From: an uncultured Clostridia bacterium
GTDB lineage: Bacteria; Bacillota; Clostridia; Christensenellales; Aristaeellaceae
Assembly: GCA_934632155.1 (NCBI GenBank)
Contig: CAKTXZ010000009.1
Span: forward strand, 1 to 64,000
DNA: 64,000 nucleotides
Direction: 5' to 3'
Part shown: positions 17,821-27,142 of the stretch, one piece after another
How positions within the stretch are numbered: position 1 is the first letter of the stretch
Layout of the letters: each line of letters begins with the position of its first letter
Position numbers and translations under genes: made by a program
Notes under the pieces: generated by a model
What the model was told of the DNA's origin: nothing
What the model saw: the letters and a program-made list of their open reading frames with translations, nothing else
Databases searched by the model: none

Positions 17821-18837
17821 ATGGCATCAGTTCTGGACATTGGCGTCGATCTTGGCACAGCCAGCGTCGTCATCTATGGCAAGGGCAAGGGCATCGTGCT
17901 CAACGAGCCCGCCGTGATTGCCTTTGACCGCGACACACGCAACGTGCTGGCCGTGGGCGAGGAGGCGCAGCGAATGCTGGGGCGCACGCCCGGCAACATC
18001 GTCGCCATGCGCCCGCTGGGGGACGGCATGGTGGCCGATTTCGAATTGGCCAGCGCCATGCTGCGCTATTTCGTCAATAAGGTGGTGGGCAAGCACCTCT
18101 TCGGCGGCCCGCGCGTCATCCTCTCCGTGCCCGCCGGGGTAAACGAGGTGGAGCGTCACAGCATCATGACCAGCCTGTTTGAGGCTGGCGCGCGGCGCAC
18201 GCAATTGATGGAACGCCCCATCGCCGCGGCCATCGGCGCAGGGCTGCCCATCGGCGACGCATACGGCGAAATGGTCTGCGATATCGGCGCGGGCGTAACG
18301 GACATCGCCGTCATGTCGCTGGGGCGCGTGGTGGTGCGCGACACGGTGAAGACCGGCGGCGACGCCTTCGACGACGCCATCATCCGCTATATCCGCCGCA
18401 AGCATAACCTGCTCATCGGCGAATTGACGGCCGAGGATCTGAAAATCAACATCGGCTCGGTCATGCCCAGAAACGAGCAATTTTATATGGAGATTACCGG
18501 GCGCAACCTGATTTCCGGCCTGCCCAAGGTCATGCGTATACAAAGCGACGAGATCACCGAGGCGCTGGACGAGCCGCTGCAGGCGCTGCTGGAGGCCATT
18601 CACGCCGTGCTGGAGCACACCCCGGCAGAGCTGGTGGCCGATATTTTCGAATCCGGCATTACGCTCACTGGCGGCGGCGCGCAGCTGGGCGGCCTGTGCG
18701 AGGCCATCGCCGCATCCCTCAAGGTGGATTGCCACCCGGCCGAAAACCCGCAGGAATGCGTGGCGCGCGGCTGCGGCCTGACGCTTGAAAACTGGAGCGA
18801 ATTCGGGAAATTCCTCGGCGACCGGCGCAAGCGCTGA
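17821..18837 (+). CDS. MreB/Mbl-family cell-shape actin homologue
   Basis: Bacterial actin of 338 residues that organises lateral cell-wall synthesis under the membrane. The actin-fold nucleotide motifs are clear: GVDLGTASVVIY (phosphate 1), a phosphate 2 region VCDIGAGVTDIAVMSLG, and the adenosine motif GITLTGGGAQLGGL. AAAGAGGAGA provides the ribosome binding site. It is a single-gene unit with its own promoter and terminator; mreC and mreD are not adjacent, which favours an Mbl/MreBH-type stand-alone paralogue, although sequence alone does not decide between MreB and Mbl. Confidence 0.93.
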   Translation: MASVLDIGVDLGTASVVIYGKGKGIVLNEPAVIAFDRDTRNVLAVGEEAQRMLGRTPGNIVAMRPLGDGMVADFELASAMLRYFVNKVVGKHLFGGPRVILSVPAGVNEVERHSIMTSLFEAGARRTQLMERPIAAAIGAGLPIGDAYGEMVCDIGAGVTDIAVMSLGRVVVRDTVKTGGDAFDDAIIRYIRRKHNLLIGELTAEDLKINIGSVMPRNEQFYMEITGRNLISGLPKVMRIQSDEITEALDEPLQALLEAIHAVLEHTPAELVADIFESGITLTGGGAQLGGLCEAIAASLKVDCHPAENPQECVARGCGLTLENWSEFGKFLGDRRKR

Positions 18838-18857
18838 CGCTTCCGTCCATCAGGATC

Positions 18858-18906
18858 AAAAACGCTCCGGTTCGCAGCAAGTCGTCTGTGAACCGGAGCG
18901 TTTTAT
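18858..18906 (+). terminator. Terminator of the MreB-family gene
   Basis: Stem AAAACGCTCCGGTTC/GAACCGGAGCGTTTT with a 17-base loop, ending in TTTTATT. Member of the GCTCCG/CGGAGC stem family. A second, AT-rich hairpin (GCTTTTTCT/AGAAAAAGC, 18912-18942) follows before the yitT stop. Confidence 0.9.
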
Positions 18907-19000
18907 TGCGCGCTTTTTCTTCGGGAAGCTTTCAGAAAAAGCCGCTTCAAGGAAATGTCCCGCGGCAAATTGCGCACGGCGCTTTTCGCCCTTCCGCCGC

Positions 19001-19888
19001 TTATTCGGACATGCCGCGGAAGCCCTTGCCGACGATTTCGCTGGAGGAGGTAATCGTTATGAAGGAATGCGGATCAACGCTGCGGACATAGCGCTGCAGC
19101 CTGACGGCCTGCGAACGCGTGACGACCGTCATGATGACCTCGTGCTCCTTATGGGTAAAGGCGCCCCTGCCCTCGTGAACGGTGGCGCTGCGGTTCAGGT
19201 TTTCAATGATATATTGGCAGATCGGCTCCGGATAATCGGTGATGATCTGGAACACCTTGCAGGTGCGCAGGTTATCCATGACAGTATCCACCAGCACGGA
19301 TTTGAGAAAGAGCCCCAGCAGCGAAAACAGCCCCGCCTCCATCCCGAACACAAAGCACGCGCCAGCCGCCACAATGCAGTCGGCCAGCGCCAGCCCCGTG
19401 CCGATGTGCATACGGGTATACTTTTTGAGCATCATGGCGATGATGTCCGTTCCGCCGGAGGACGCGTTCACGTCAAACAGCATCGCCGCGCCCACCGCAG
19501 GAAGCGCCACGGCAAATAGCAATTCCAGCAGCGGCTGGCTCGTCATGGGCGCCGCAAGGGGCGTAAGCTTGTCAAACGCCACCGTCAGCCATGATGAAAC
19601 GACCGTGGCATAGGCCGTTCGAATGCCGAAGCTGCGGCCGACAAACAGCGCGCCGATCAGCAGCAGCGCCAAATTCAGCACCAGATTGACCGTCGCAGTG
19701 GAATAATTGGGAATCATTTCGGCCAGCAAAATGGAAATACCGCTTACACCGCCCGTGGCGAAGTGGTTTGGAAACTTGAAATAATAAATTCCGACCGCCG
19801 TCAGAAGCGTGCCCAGATTCAGGAACGCCATTTCCCGCCACCAGTCGCGCGAAAACAGCGGCGACTTTTTCTGTTGGATTTCTTCCAT
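19001..19888 (-). CDS. YitT family membrane protein (DUF161/DUF2179)
   Basis: A 295-residue membrane protein. Five to six hydrophobic segments cover residues about 15-195, including the family motifs ATGGVSGISIL and NASSGGTDIIAMML. A cytoplasmic C-terminal DUF2179 domain of about 85 residues follows (VFQIITDYPEPICQYII to the end). The start is the ATG at 19888, with AAGGCAGG just upstream; the upstream extension overlaps the promoter. The role of YitT proteins is unknown, and transport is only a suggestion. It is transcribed alone, divergent from the SPFH gene. Confidence 0.9.
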   Translation of the reverse strand: MEEIQQKKSPLFSRDWWREMAFLNLGTLLTAVGIYYFKFPNHFATGGVSGISILLAEMIPNYSTATVNLVLNLALLLIGALFVGRSFGIRTAYATVVSSWLTVAFDKLTPLAAPMTSQPLLELLFAVALPAVGAAMLFDVNASSGGTDIIAMMLKKYTRMHIGTGLALADCIVAAGACFVFGMEAGLFSLLGLFLKSVLVDTVMDNLRTCKVFQIITDYPEPICQYIIENLNRSATVHEGRGAFTHKEHEVIMTVVTRSQAVRLQRYVRSVDPHSFITITSSSEIVGKGFRGMSE

Positions 19889-19927
19889 AGTCCTGCCTTC
19901 CCCCCGTTGTACTGCGTCAGCGCACCT

Positions 19928-19956
19928 ACTATACACTATTTTTTCGCGCATTACAA
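19928..19956 (-). promoter_or_regulatory. Promoter of the yitT-like gene
   Basis: On the minus strand TTGTAA (19956-19951), a 17-base spacer and TATAGT (19933-19928). Next to it lie two TTGTACA-type half-palindromes (about 19961-19980) that could be an operator. Confidence 0.7.
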
Positions 19957-20052
19957 TTGTTTTTGTACAATTTTTGTACACTTTTCGCGACAATTGAAGC
20001 ACCTGAACGCTGCTTTTTGCGCACTCCTATAGCTTTTTCATTCGCGGCATGC

Positions 20053-20058
20053 TATACT
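20053..20058 (+). promoter_or_regulatory. Probable -10 of the SPFH gene
   Basis: TATACT about 67 bases before the ATG at 20125. No good -35 stands at the right distance, so the assignment is tentative. Confidence 0.45.
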
Positions 20059-20124
20059 GACGGCGTACAGAGCGGACGGAAAACAAGCCGCCGCGTCCAT
20101 CACCAACCAAAGAGGAGAAGAAAA

Positions 20125-21015
20125 ATGAGCAACAAAACCAAAAAGCATCTGATTCTGGCCGCGCTGGCAATCATCGTGCTGATCGCTGTCGGCTCCCTGT
20201 GCACCACGCAGATCCCCACCGGCTACACCGCCATCGTCACCACGCTTGGCAAGGTGGAAAACTACACGCTCGAGGCCGGCTTCCATTTCAAAAGCCCCTT
20301 CCAGAAAATCATCCTGATGGATAACCGCGAGCAAAAGACCAGCTTCTTCACGCAGGCCTTCTCCAGCGATATTCAGCAGGTCGAGGTCACCGGCTCGATC
20401 AACTACGCCATCAACAAATCCACCGCCATGACCCTGTTCAAGGAGGTCGGCACGGATTATTTTAACAAGCTGATTAATCCGCGCATGCTGGAAAACACCA
20501 AGGCGGTCTTTTCCAAGTACACGGCGGAAAACCTCGTCTCCGCCCGTGAGGAGCTTTCCAGCCTGATTCGCGAAAGCATGAGCAGGGAAATGAGCCGCTA
20601 CGGCATCTCGATTATCTCCGTCTCCATTGAAAACATCGACTTTACCGACGCCTTTACCGACGCGGTCGAGGCCAAGCAGGTGGCCGCGCAGAAGAAGCTT
20701 CAGGCCGAAATCGAGCAGGAGCAGAAAACCATGGAAACCCAGCAGCAGGCCGAACGCCAGAAGATCGAGGCCGAGGCAAAGGCCGAGGTGCTTAAGGTCA
20801 ACGCCGACGCGGAGGCCTATTCCACCCGCGTCAAGGCCGAAGCCGAGGCCGAGGCGAACCGCAAAATCGCCGAATCGCTGACCGAATCGCTGATTCGCTT
20901 CACGCAAGTCAACCGTTGGAACGGCGAGCTGCCCAGGTTTGTCTCCGGCAATCAGGCCGACGCGCTGCCCGTGCTGTCCCTGGGCGGTCTGGAGGACGCC
21001 GCGGCCGCGGAATAA
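20125..21015 (+). CDS. SPFH/prohibitin-family membrane protein
   Basis: A 296-residue protein with one N-terminal membrane anchor (about residues 8-28), an SPFH/Band 7 domain (about 30-200, containing IPTGYTAIVTTLGKVE) and a long Ala/Glu/Lys-rich coiled coil (about 195-265) that would drive oligomerisation. Such proteins scaffold membrane microdomains or modulate membrane proteases. The start is the ATG at 20125 with AAAGAGGAG upstream; the open frame extends further 5', but that part lies in the promoter region. It has its own terminator and no NfeD partner nearby. Confidence 0.9.
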   Translation: MSNKTKKHLILAALAIIVLIAVGSLCTTQIPTGYTAIVTTLGKVENYTLEAGFHFKSPFQKIILMDNREQKTSFFTQAFSSDIQQVEVTGSINYAINKSTAMTLFKEVGTDYFNKLINPRMLENTKAVFSKYTAENLVSAREELSSLIRESMSREMSRYGISIISVSIENIDFTDAFTDAVEAKQVAAQKKLQAEIEQEQKTMETQQQAERQKIEAEAKAEVLKVNADAEAYSTRVKAEAEAEANRKIAESLTESLIRFTQVNRWNGELPRFVSGNQADALPVLSLGGLEDAAAAE

Positions 21016-21047
21016 AGCCGGCAGAAGCAAGCACGCCAAAACAACCT

Positions 21048-21090
21048 ATGCTCCGACCCGCAAACAGCGCGGATCGGAGCATATTTTGAT
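21048..21090 (+). terminator. Terminator of the SPFH gene
   Basis: Stem ATGCTCCGA/TCGGAGCAT followed by ATTTTGATTT. It shares the GCTCCG/CGGAGC core with the terminators after the MreB-family gene, the first sugar importer and dnaA. Confidence 0.85.
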
Positions 21091-21130
21091 TTGGTTTTTT
21101 ATTCGCCTTTGCCGCGCCTTCAGCGCCCGC

Positions 21131-21787
21131 CTACAGCGACAGCAGGAACTGACCGATACGGTGCGCCAGCAGCGCATGGCCGGCGTCACTGGGGTGCAGG
21201 CCGTCGGGCAGCAGCAGCTCGCGGCAGCGCTGATTTTTCGGCTGAATGCCGCTGGTAGCGTATAGATCCAGCACGGGCAGCGCGTAATACGCCGCCACCT
21301 CCATCAGGATCCGCCGGTATTCGGCCAGCGGCGCGACATGATAGGGCTTGTTGCCGTCGCCGCACAGGTCGTCCTCGTTTCCGCGATGAAGCGGCGTGAG
21401 GATAACCACCGGCTTGCCGGTATACTGCTCCAGCAGCCCGTTCATCAGGTAATGGCAGCCGCCGTAAAAGGTATTGGGCTCACGATCCGCCATCGTGCCC
21501 AGCGGCGCGTCGCCATGGCCGAAATCGTTCGTGCCGCCAAAGACCACCACCGCGTCGGCGCTGCCGTCCATTTCCATGAAACGCCCGCAGAAATCACGGT
21601 CAAAGGGATTATCCGTCACCACGGACTGCCGCGCAATGCGCGTGCCGCCGATGCCGTAATTGTTTGCGCGCTTGAGCCCGAATTCACGCGCCAGAACGTC
21701 CGTGTACCGGTTTTCCGGACAGGACGCGCCCACGCCCTCGGTAATGCTGTCGCCCAAAAAATTGATTGCAGCGCCCTGAAGCTTCAT
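21131..21787 (-). CDS. SGNH/GDSL-type esterase
   Basis: A 218-residue hydrolase of the SGNH fold. The four blocks are visible: GDSITEG (nucleophile Ser, block I), GIGGTRI (block II), FGGTNDFG (block III) and DGLHPSDAGH with the Asp and His of the triad (block V). There is no signal peptide, so it is probably cytoplasmic. The substrate, often an acetyl or acyl ester on sugar or lipid, cannot be told. It lies alone, convergent to the SPFH gene and downstream of the ABC exporter pair. Confidence 0.88.
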   Translation of the reverse strand: MKLQGAAINFLGDSITEGVGASCPENRYTDVLAREFGLKRANNYGIGGTRIARQSVVTDNPFDRDFCGRFMEMDGSADAVVVFGGTNDFGHGDAPLGTMADREPNTFYGGCHYLMNGLLEQYTGKPVVILTPLHRGNEDDLCGDGNKPYHVAPLAEYRRILMEVAAYYALPVLDLYATSGIQPKNQRCRELLLPDGLHPSDAGHALLAHRIGQFLLSL

Positions 21788-21890
21788 TTGTTTTCCGCCT
21801 TTCCCCGGCAGGGCTTCGCCCTTGCCGCATTTTTGCTTATGCTATTCGCCGCGCCCGTGGCAATTCCTGCGCCGGCGCGGCATTTTCCCG

Positions 21891-23684
21891 TCAGGCAAAC
21901 TGCGCGTCGTACAGCTCGCGATAGAAGCCGCCCCTTCGCATCAGCTCGTCGTGCGTGCCGCGCTCGATCACGTTGCCGTCCCTGACCACCAGAATCAAAT
22001 CCGCATGGCGGATGGTGGAAAGCCGGTGCGCCACGACAAAGCAGGTTTTATCCCGCATCAGGCGGCGCATGGCCTGCTGAATCTGCGCCTCGGTGCGCGT
22101 GTCGACATTGCTGGTCGCCTCGTCCAGAATCAGCATCCGCGCGTCCACCAGCATAGCGCGCGCAATGGTCAGCAGCTGCTTTTGTCCCTTGGAAATGTTC
22201 GCGCCGTCGTCGGTAATCACGGTGTCGTAGCCGTCGGGGAGGCTCATGACGTAATGATGAATCCTCGCCGCCTTGGCCGCAGCCTCCACCTCCTCGCGCG
22301 TTGCGCCGGGCTTGGCATAGGCGATGTTGTCGTAAATCGTGCCCGAAAACAGCCACGTATCCTGCAGCACCATCGAATACGCCCGCCGCAGGCTTTCACG
22401 CGTCACGCCGTACGCGTCGCGCCCGTCCACCAGCAGCTTCCCCCGATCGATATCGTAAAACCGCATCAGCAGGTTAATCAGCGTGGTTTTTCCCGCGCCC
22501 GTCGGGCCGACAATGGCCACCAGCGCGCCGCTGCGGGCGGTAAAGGACAAATCGCGCAGGATGGTCTTCCCCGGCTCGTAGCCAAAGAAGACGCGACGCA
22601 TTTCCACCTCGCCGCGCACATCCTCAAGCGGCGCCGCGTCCGGCGCGTCCGCCTTCTCCAGCGGCTCGTCCAGCAGGCTGAACACCCGCTCCGCCGCCGC
22701 CAAGGCGGACTGAAGCTCGCCGTAAATGTTGGCAATTTCATTGATCGGGCCGGAAAACTTGCGCGAATACTGCACAAAGGAGGAGATGCTGCCAAGGTCC
22801 ATCCGCCCGCTCATGAATAAGAGCGCGCCGAATACGCTGACCATCGACAGCGACAGGTTGTTAATAAACCCGACGGACGGCCCCATCATGGAGGAATGAT
22901 ATTCACTTTTGTAATAAGACGAAACAACCTCCTCGTTCAGCGCATCCAGCGATTCCATGCTTTTCTCCTCGCGGTGATACGCCTTGAGCGTCTTAAGACC
23001 GGAAATCATTTCCTCCGAAAAATCGTTCAATTCGCCCATTTTCCGGCTGCGCAGGCGAAAAAGCGGCTGCGTACGGCGCGTGATAAGCGTGGTCAGGATC
23101 ATGGAAAGCGGTATGGTCACCGCAAACACCAGCACCAGCGGCGCGCTGATATCCAGCATCATCGACAACGAGCCGACAATGGTGATCGCGCTGGCCAGAA
23201 TGTGCACCACATCCGCGGACAGCGAGGTGTTGATCGTATCGGTATCGTAGAAAATGCGGCTGATGATATCGCCGACAGGGTGCGTGTCCGTGAAGCAGAC
23301 GGGCATATCCATCAGCCGGTTGAACAGGTCGCGCCGCATGCGCAGCGTCACCCGGCGGCTGATATGCACCATCAGGATGGAAAGCAGATACGACAGCAGC
23401 GACGAGCCCAGATAAAATACCAGCATCAGCAGCACGTAATGCCCTACGCCCGCAAAATCCACGCCCTCCTCCCGGGCGATGCAGTTGATCGCCGCGCCGG
23501 ACAAGCGCGGCCCGATCAGCGCCAGCGTGTTGGAGGCCAGCGTCAGCAGAAGCGCCAGAAGCAGCAGCCATTTGAAATGCAGCATATAGCGCAAAAGACG
23601 CAGCAGCGTCGCCTTTTTATTTTTTGCGCGTCCGCTGTCCCGTCCCGGAGCATGGGAGGGCCTGTCGGCATAGCGGTTACTCAT
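21891..23684 (-). CDS. ABC exporter half-transporter, second subunit
   Basis: A 597-residue half-transporter with an N-terminal membrane domain of six segments (about 45-330) and a C-terminal ATPase. Walker A is GPTGAGKTT, Walker B with the catalytic Glu is MLILDEATSNVD, and the signature reads ISKGQKQ instead of the usual LSGGQ. The start is the ATG at 23684, with GGGAGGTGA upstream. It overlaps the end of the partner gene by 8 bases. Together they form a heterodimeric multidrug- or lipid-type exporter; the substrate is unknown. Confidence 0.92.
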   Translation of the reverse strand: MSNRYADRPSHAPGRDSGRAKNKKATLLRLLRYMLHFKWLLLLALLLTLASNTLALIGPRLSGAAINCIAREEGVDFAGVGHYVLLMLVFYLGSSLLSYLLSILMVHISRRVTLRMRRDLFNRLMDMPVCFTDTHPVGDIISRIFYDTDTINTSLSADVVHILASAITIVGSLSMMLDISAPLVLVFAVTIPLSMILTTLITRRTQPLFRLRSRKMGELNDFSEEMISGLKTLKAYHREEKSMESLDALNEEVVSSYYKSEYHSSMMGPSVGFINNLSLSMVSVFGALLFMSGRMDLGSISSFVQYSRKFSGPINEIANIYGELQSALAAAERVFSLLDEPLEKADAPDAAPLEDVRGEVEMRRVFFGYEPGKTILRDLSFTARSGALVAIVGPTGAGKTTLINLLMRFYDIDRGKLLVDGRDAYGVTRESLRRAYSMVLQDTWLFSGTIYDNIAYAKPGATREEVEAAAKAARIHHYVMSLPDGYDTVITDDGANISKGQKQLLTIARAMLVDARMLILDEATSNVDTRTEAQIQQAMRRLMRDKTCFVVAHRLSTIRHADLILVVRDGNVIERGTHDELMRRGGFYRELYDAQFA

Positions 23685-25389
23685 GCGCGTCACCTCCCAG
23701 CTGCAAAGACGCGATTTCACGATACAGAGGGCAGGTTTTCATCAGCTCCGCATGCGTGCCCGCGCCCATGAGTCGCCCCTCCTCCAGCACGAGAATCAAA
23801 TCGCTCTGCAGGATGGCGCTGATGCGCTGAGCGACGGTCACCACCGTCGTGCCCGCATATTGCGTTCGCAGCGCGCCGCGCAGCGCAGCCTCGGTCTTAA
23901 AATCCAGCGCCGAGGCCGCGTCGTCCAGAATCAAAATTTCCGGACAGCCCGCCAGCGCGCGCGCCAGCAGCATGCGCTGCTGCTGCCCGCCGGAGAAATT
24001 CTGCCCGCGGGAAACGACCGGCGCGTCCACGCCGCCCTTATCCCGCACATAGGAGGCCTGCGCGTTTTCCAGCGCGCGGTTGATCTCCTCCAGCGAAATC
24101 TCGCGCCCCAGCGTCACGTTTTCGCCGATCGTTCCGCGGAAAATGGTATCGTTCTGGAACACTACGCCGAATTTTCCGCGCAGCGCCTCCAGCGGCATTT
24201 CGCGAACGTCCACCCCGTCGATCAGGACGCGGCCGCTGTCCGCGTCATAAAAGCGCAGCAGCAATTGGATGAGCGTCGATTTGCCTGCGCCCGTCGGCCC
24301 CAGAATGCCCAGCCGCTGCCCGTGCCGAAGGGAAAACGAAATATCCGACAAATCCGCGCCCTTACCGGTATAGGAAAAGCTGACGTGCTCAAAGGCGATA
24401 TGCGGCGCGCCGGGAACCGCCTGCGGAAGCTTGGGCTGCGGCCGCTCCTCCTTCGCCGCCATCACCTCCTCAATTCTGCGGGCGGAGGCCAGCGCCTTGG
24501 AATACATCGTCAAAATACGCGTAATGGACAGCATGGCGTTGAGGATGATCGTAAAATACGAAAGAAAGGCGACGATGCTGCCCGAACCCGTATGCCCCGC
24601 GCTCACCCGGCGCGCGCCGACCCATACCAGCAGCACCAGCCCCATATTCAGCAGAAGCTGCATCGTCGGGCCGTTGACCGCCATAACGGAGGCCGCGCGC
24701 GTCTCGCTGGCGGCCACGTCCCCGTTGATGGCTTCAAAGCGCCGCTTTTCGTCCTTGGTTTTAGAAAGCGCCTTGATAATGCGAATGCCTGTCATATCCT
24801 CGCGCACAACGCGCACCAGCTTATCCACATTCTTCTGCAGCTTGTCATACAGCGGCACCCCTTTGCCGGAAATGAACCATACGACCAGCGCCATAAAGGG
24901 CAAAATTGCCACCAGCAGGGCGGAAAGCGCGGGGTCGAGCGTCATGGTGATGATAATGCCGCCCACCAGCAAAATGGGCGCGCGAATACCGATGCGCTGA
25001 ATCATGCCGATCATTCGGTAAAGGTTATAGGTATCCGTCGTCATACGGGAAATAAGCGAGGGAATGGTAAAGCGGTCGACCTCGCGCGCGGTCAGGCGCG
25101 TGATCTTGCCGAACAGCTCATGGCGCAGCGTGCGCGTATAATCGCGCGCAACGGACGCCGCCACGCGATTGGCCAGCACATTCCCCAGCCACGCCAGCAG
25201 CGAGCAAAGCACCATCAACCCGCCGAAGAGGACGACGCGCCCCGTATCGCGCAGCGGCACGACATGATCCAGCATATACGCCAGTAGCCACGGCAAAAGC
25301 AAATCCATCAGCGAGCCGAAGAATTTACTCGACATGCCGCCAATCACCCGCCGGAGATAGGGGCGAAGATATTGCAGAACAAATTTCAA
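23677..25389 (-). CDS. ABC exporter half-transporter, first subunit
   Basis: A 570-residue half-transporter: six membrane segments (about 10-300), then an ATPase with Walker A GPTGAGKST and canonical signature FSGGQQQRM. The residue after the Walker B Asp is Asp rather than Glu (LILDDAASALD), so one of the two ATP sites of the heterodimer is degenerate, as in known asymmetric exporters of the BmrCD/TM287-288 type. It is the promoter-proximal gene of the pair. About 190 bases upstream of it, to the purB stop, hold no visible gene. Confidence 0.92.
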   Translation of the reverse strand: MKFVLQYLRPYLRRVIGGMSSKFFGSLMDLLLPWLLAYMLDHVVPLRDTGRVVLFGGLMVLCSLLAWLGNVLANRVAASVARDYTRTLRHELFGKITRLTAREVDRFTIPSLISRMTTDTYNLYRMIGMIQRIGIRAPILLVGGIIITMTLDPALSALLVAILPFMALVVWFISGKGVPLYDKLQKNVDKLVRVVREDMTGIRIIKALSKTKDEKRRFEAINGDVAASETRAASVMAVNGPTMQLLLNMGLVLLVWVGARRVSAGHTGSGSIVAFLSYFTIILNAMLSITRILTMYSKALASARRIEEVMAAKEERPQPKLPQAVPGAPHIAFEHVSFSYTGKGADLSDISFSLRHGQRLGILGPTGAGKSTLIQLLLRFYDADSGRVLIDGVDVREMPLEALRGKFGVVFQNDTIFRGTIGENVTLGREISLEEINRALENAQASYVRDKGGVDAPVVSRGQNFSGGQQQRMLLARALAGCPEILILDDAASALDFKTEAALRGALRTQYAGTTVVTVAQRISAILQSDLILVLEEGRLMGAGTHAELMKTCPLYREIASLQLGGDAHE

Positions 25390-25582
25390 AAAACTGCCTC
25401 CTTGCGGGCCGGACGTTAAAAGCGCCGCCCCATCCCGTTATATTCTGCGAAAGCGCGGCGATACGCAACGCTTCCGGCCAAGCGGCAAAGAAAAACGGCG
25501 GCGGCGCGGCGTTCACCCGCAAGCGGCGGCGTCAACGCCCAAAAGACGCCGGCGCACGACGCGCTTCAAGCCGCGCGACGCT

Positions 25583-27022
25583 TTATAATACGATATCCTT
25601 TTCGGCGGCGTGCTCCTGCGCATGCGCTGCCAGCAGCGGGTCGATTACCTCGCGCAGGTAGCTTTCCGTCTGCAGCGCGGCGCAGCCGATGTAGTTTTCC
25701 GGGCGCAGCGTTTGCGCCAGCGCCGCCTCATCCACCTGAAAGGCCGGATCCTGCGCGATGCGGCGGATCAGGTCGCAGGGCTTTCCCTCCAGCTTCACCT
25801 GCGCCGCAGCGGCCTGCGAATGCACGCGAATACGCTCATGCAGCGTCTGCCGGTCGCCGCCGCGCGCCACGGCCTCCATCAGTATATTCTCCGTGGCCAT
25901 GAAGGGCAGCTCCTGCGCAAGCCGATTTTCAATCATTTTTTCATACACCGCCAGCCCCGAGGCGATGTTCAGGTACAGCGCCAGCACCGCGTCGCAGCAC
26001 AAAAAGCCCTCCGCCAGCGAAAGACGGCGGTTGGCGCTGTCGTCCAGCGTACGCTCAAACCACTGCTCCGACGCCGTCATGGCCGCGTTTTGCGCGTTGT
26101 TAATCAAAAAGCGCGCCAGCCCCGTCATGCGCTCGGAGCGCATGGGATTACGCTTGTACGCCATCGCCGAGGAGCCGACCTGATGCTTCTCAAACGGCTC
26201 CTCCACCTCCTTGTCATGCGCCATCAGGCGCAGATCGTTGGCAAACTTATGCGCGCTCTGGCCGATTTGCGCAAGCGCGTTGAGCACGCGCGTATCGGTT
26301 TTACGGGAATAGGTCTGCCCGGAGACGGGAACAGCGCGCGCAAAGCCCATTTTTTCCGCAATGATCGCGTCCAGCCGCCGCACCTTTTCCCAATCGCCGC
26401 CAAACAAATCCAGAAAGCTGGCCTGCGTGCCCGTCGTGCCCTTACAGCCCAGCGGACGCAGCGTGTCAAGGCAGAATTCCAGCTCCTCCAGATCCAGCGT
26501 CAGGTCGTTGAGCCAAAGCGCGGCGCGCTTTCCCAGCGTCGTCGGCTGCGCGCTCTGATAATGCGTATAAGCCAGCACGGGCAGGCCTGCGTATTTTTGG
26601 GCAAAATCCCGCAGCGCGCGCATCACGGCAATCAGCCGCGCGCGAATCAGCGTCAGCGCGTCGCGCAGAATCATCACGTCCGCGTTGTCCCCCACATAGC
26701 AACTCGTCGCGCCCAGATGGATAATCGGCCGCGCCAGCGGGCATTGATCGCCCCACGCGTGAATATGCGCCATCACGTCGTGGCGCAGCTTTTTTTCGTA
26801 TTCCACCGCGCGGGCAAAATCGATATCGTCAAGGTGCGCGCGCATCTGGTCAAGCTGCGCGTCCGTGATCGGCAGCCCCAGCGACTGCTCGCCCTCTGCC
26901 AGCATGACCCACAGCCTGCGCCAGAGCGAAAATTTATGCTGCGCCGAGAAAAGGAATTGCATCTCCTCGCTGGCATAGCGCGTAGAAAAGGGAGAAATAT
27001 AGCCCTTGTTTTCGTCCATCAT
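25583..27022 (-). CDS. purB: Adenylosuccinate lyase
   Basis: Catalyses two fumarate-releasing steps in purine synthesis (SAICAR to AICAR, adenylosuccinate to AMP). At 479 residues it has the size of the longer Firmicutes form. The fumarase/ASL signature is present as SSAMAYKRNPMRSE, with upstream HLGATSCYVGDNAD and YTHYQSAQPTTLGKR. The ATG at 27022 is selected, with GGGAGGA 7 bases upstream (a second ATG follows immediately). The gene is a single unit with a strong promoter and no other purine gene beside it. Confidence 0.95.
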   Translation of the reverse strand: MMDENKGYISPFSTRYASEEMQFLFSAQHKFSLWRRLWVMLAEGEQSLGLPITDAQLDQMRAHLDDIDFARAVEYEKKLRHDVMAHIHAWGDQCPLARPIIHLGATSCYVGDNADVMILRDALTLIRARLIAVMRALRDFAQKYAGLPVLAYTHYQSAQPTTLGKRAALWLNDLTLDLEELEFCLDTLRPLGCKGTTGTQASFLDLFGGDWEKVRRLDAIIAEKMGFARAVPVSGQTYSRKTDTRVLNALAQIGQSAHKFANDLRLMAHDKEVEEPFEKHQVGSSAMAYKRNPMRSERMTGLARFLINNAQNAAMTASEQWFERTLDDSANRRLSLAEGFLCCDAVLALYLNIASGLAVYEKMIENRLAQELPFMATENILMEAVARGGDRQTLHERIRVHSQAAAAQVKLEGKPCDLIRRIAQDPAFQVDEAALAQTLRPENYIGCAALQTESYLREVIDPLLAAHAQEHAAEKDIVL

Positions 27023-27066
27023 CGCCGCGTCCTCCCAAACGTAAAAATTCGATCGCATACGACACC

Positions 27067-27095
27067 ATTATACCTGAAAACGTCCCCGCATGCAA
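27067..27095 (-). promoter_or_regulatory. purB: Promoter of purB
   Basis: On the minus strand TTGCAT (27095-27090), a 17-base spacer and TATAAT (27072-27067). The -35 overlaps the upstream terminator hairpin. No PurR box or purine riboswitch is evident. Confidence 0.8.
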
Positions 27096-27114
27096 AGGCT
27101 GCGGGGACGAAAAA
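27075..27114 (-). terminator. Terminator of the Bce-like transporter operon
   Basis: A perfect 10-bp stem CGTCCCCGCA/TGCGGGGACG with a 9-base loop, followed on the minus strand by TTTTC. An A-run on the other side gives T-runs in both directions. Confidence 0.88.
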
Positions 27115-27142
27115 ATGCGTTCATTTTTGGGCGATTTTCATT

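Noticed and set aside
19957..20124. N-terminal extension of the SPFH protein
   Set aside because: The extension covers the probable promoter; the ATG at 20125 has a strong ribosome site followed by a normal membrane anchor.
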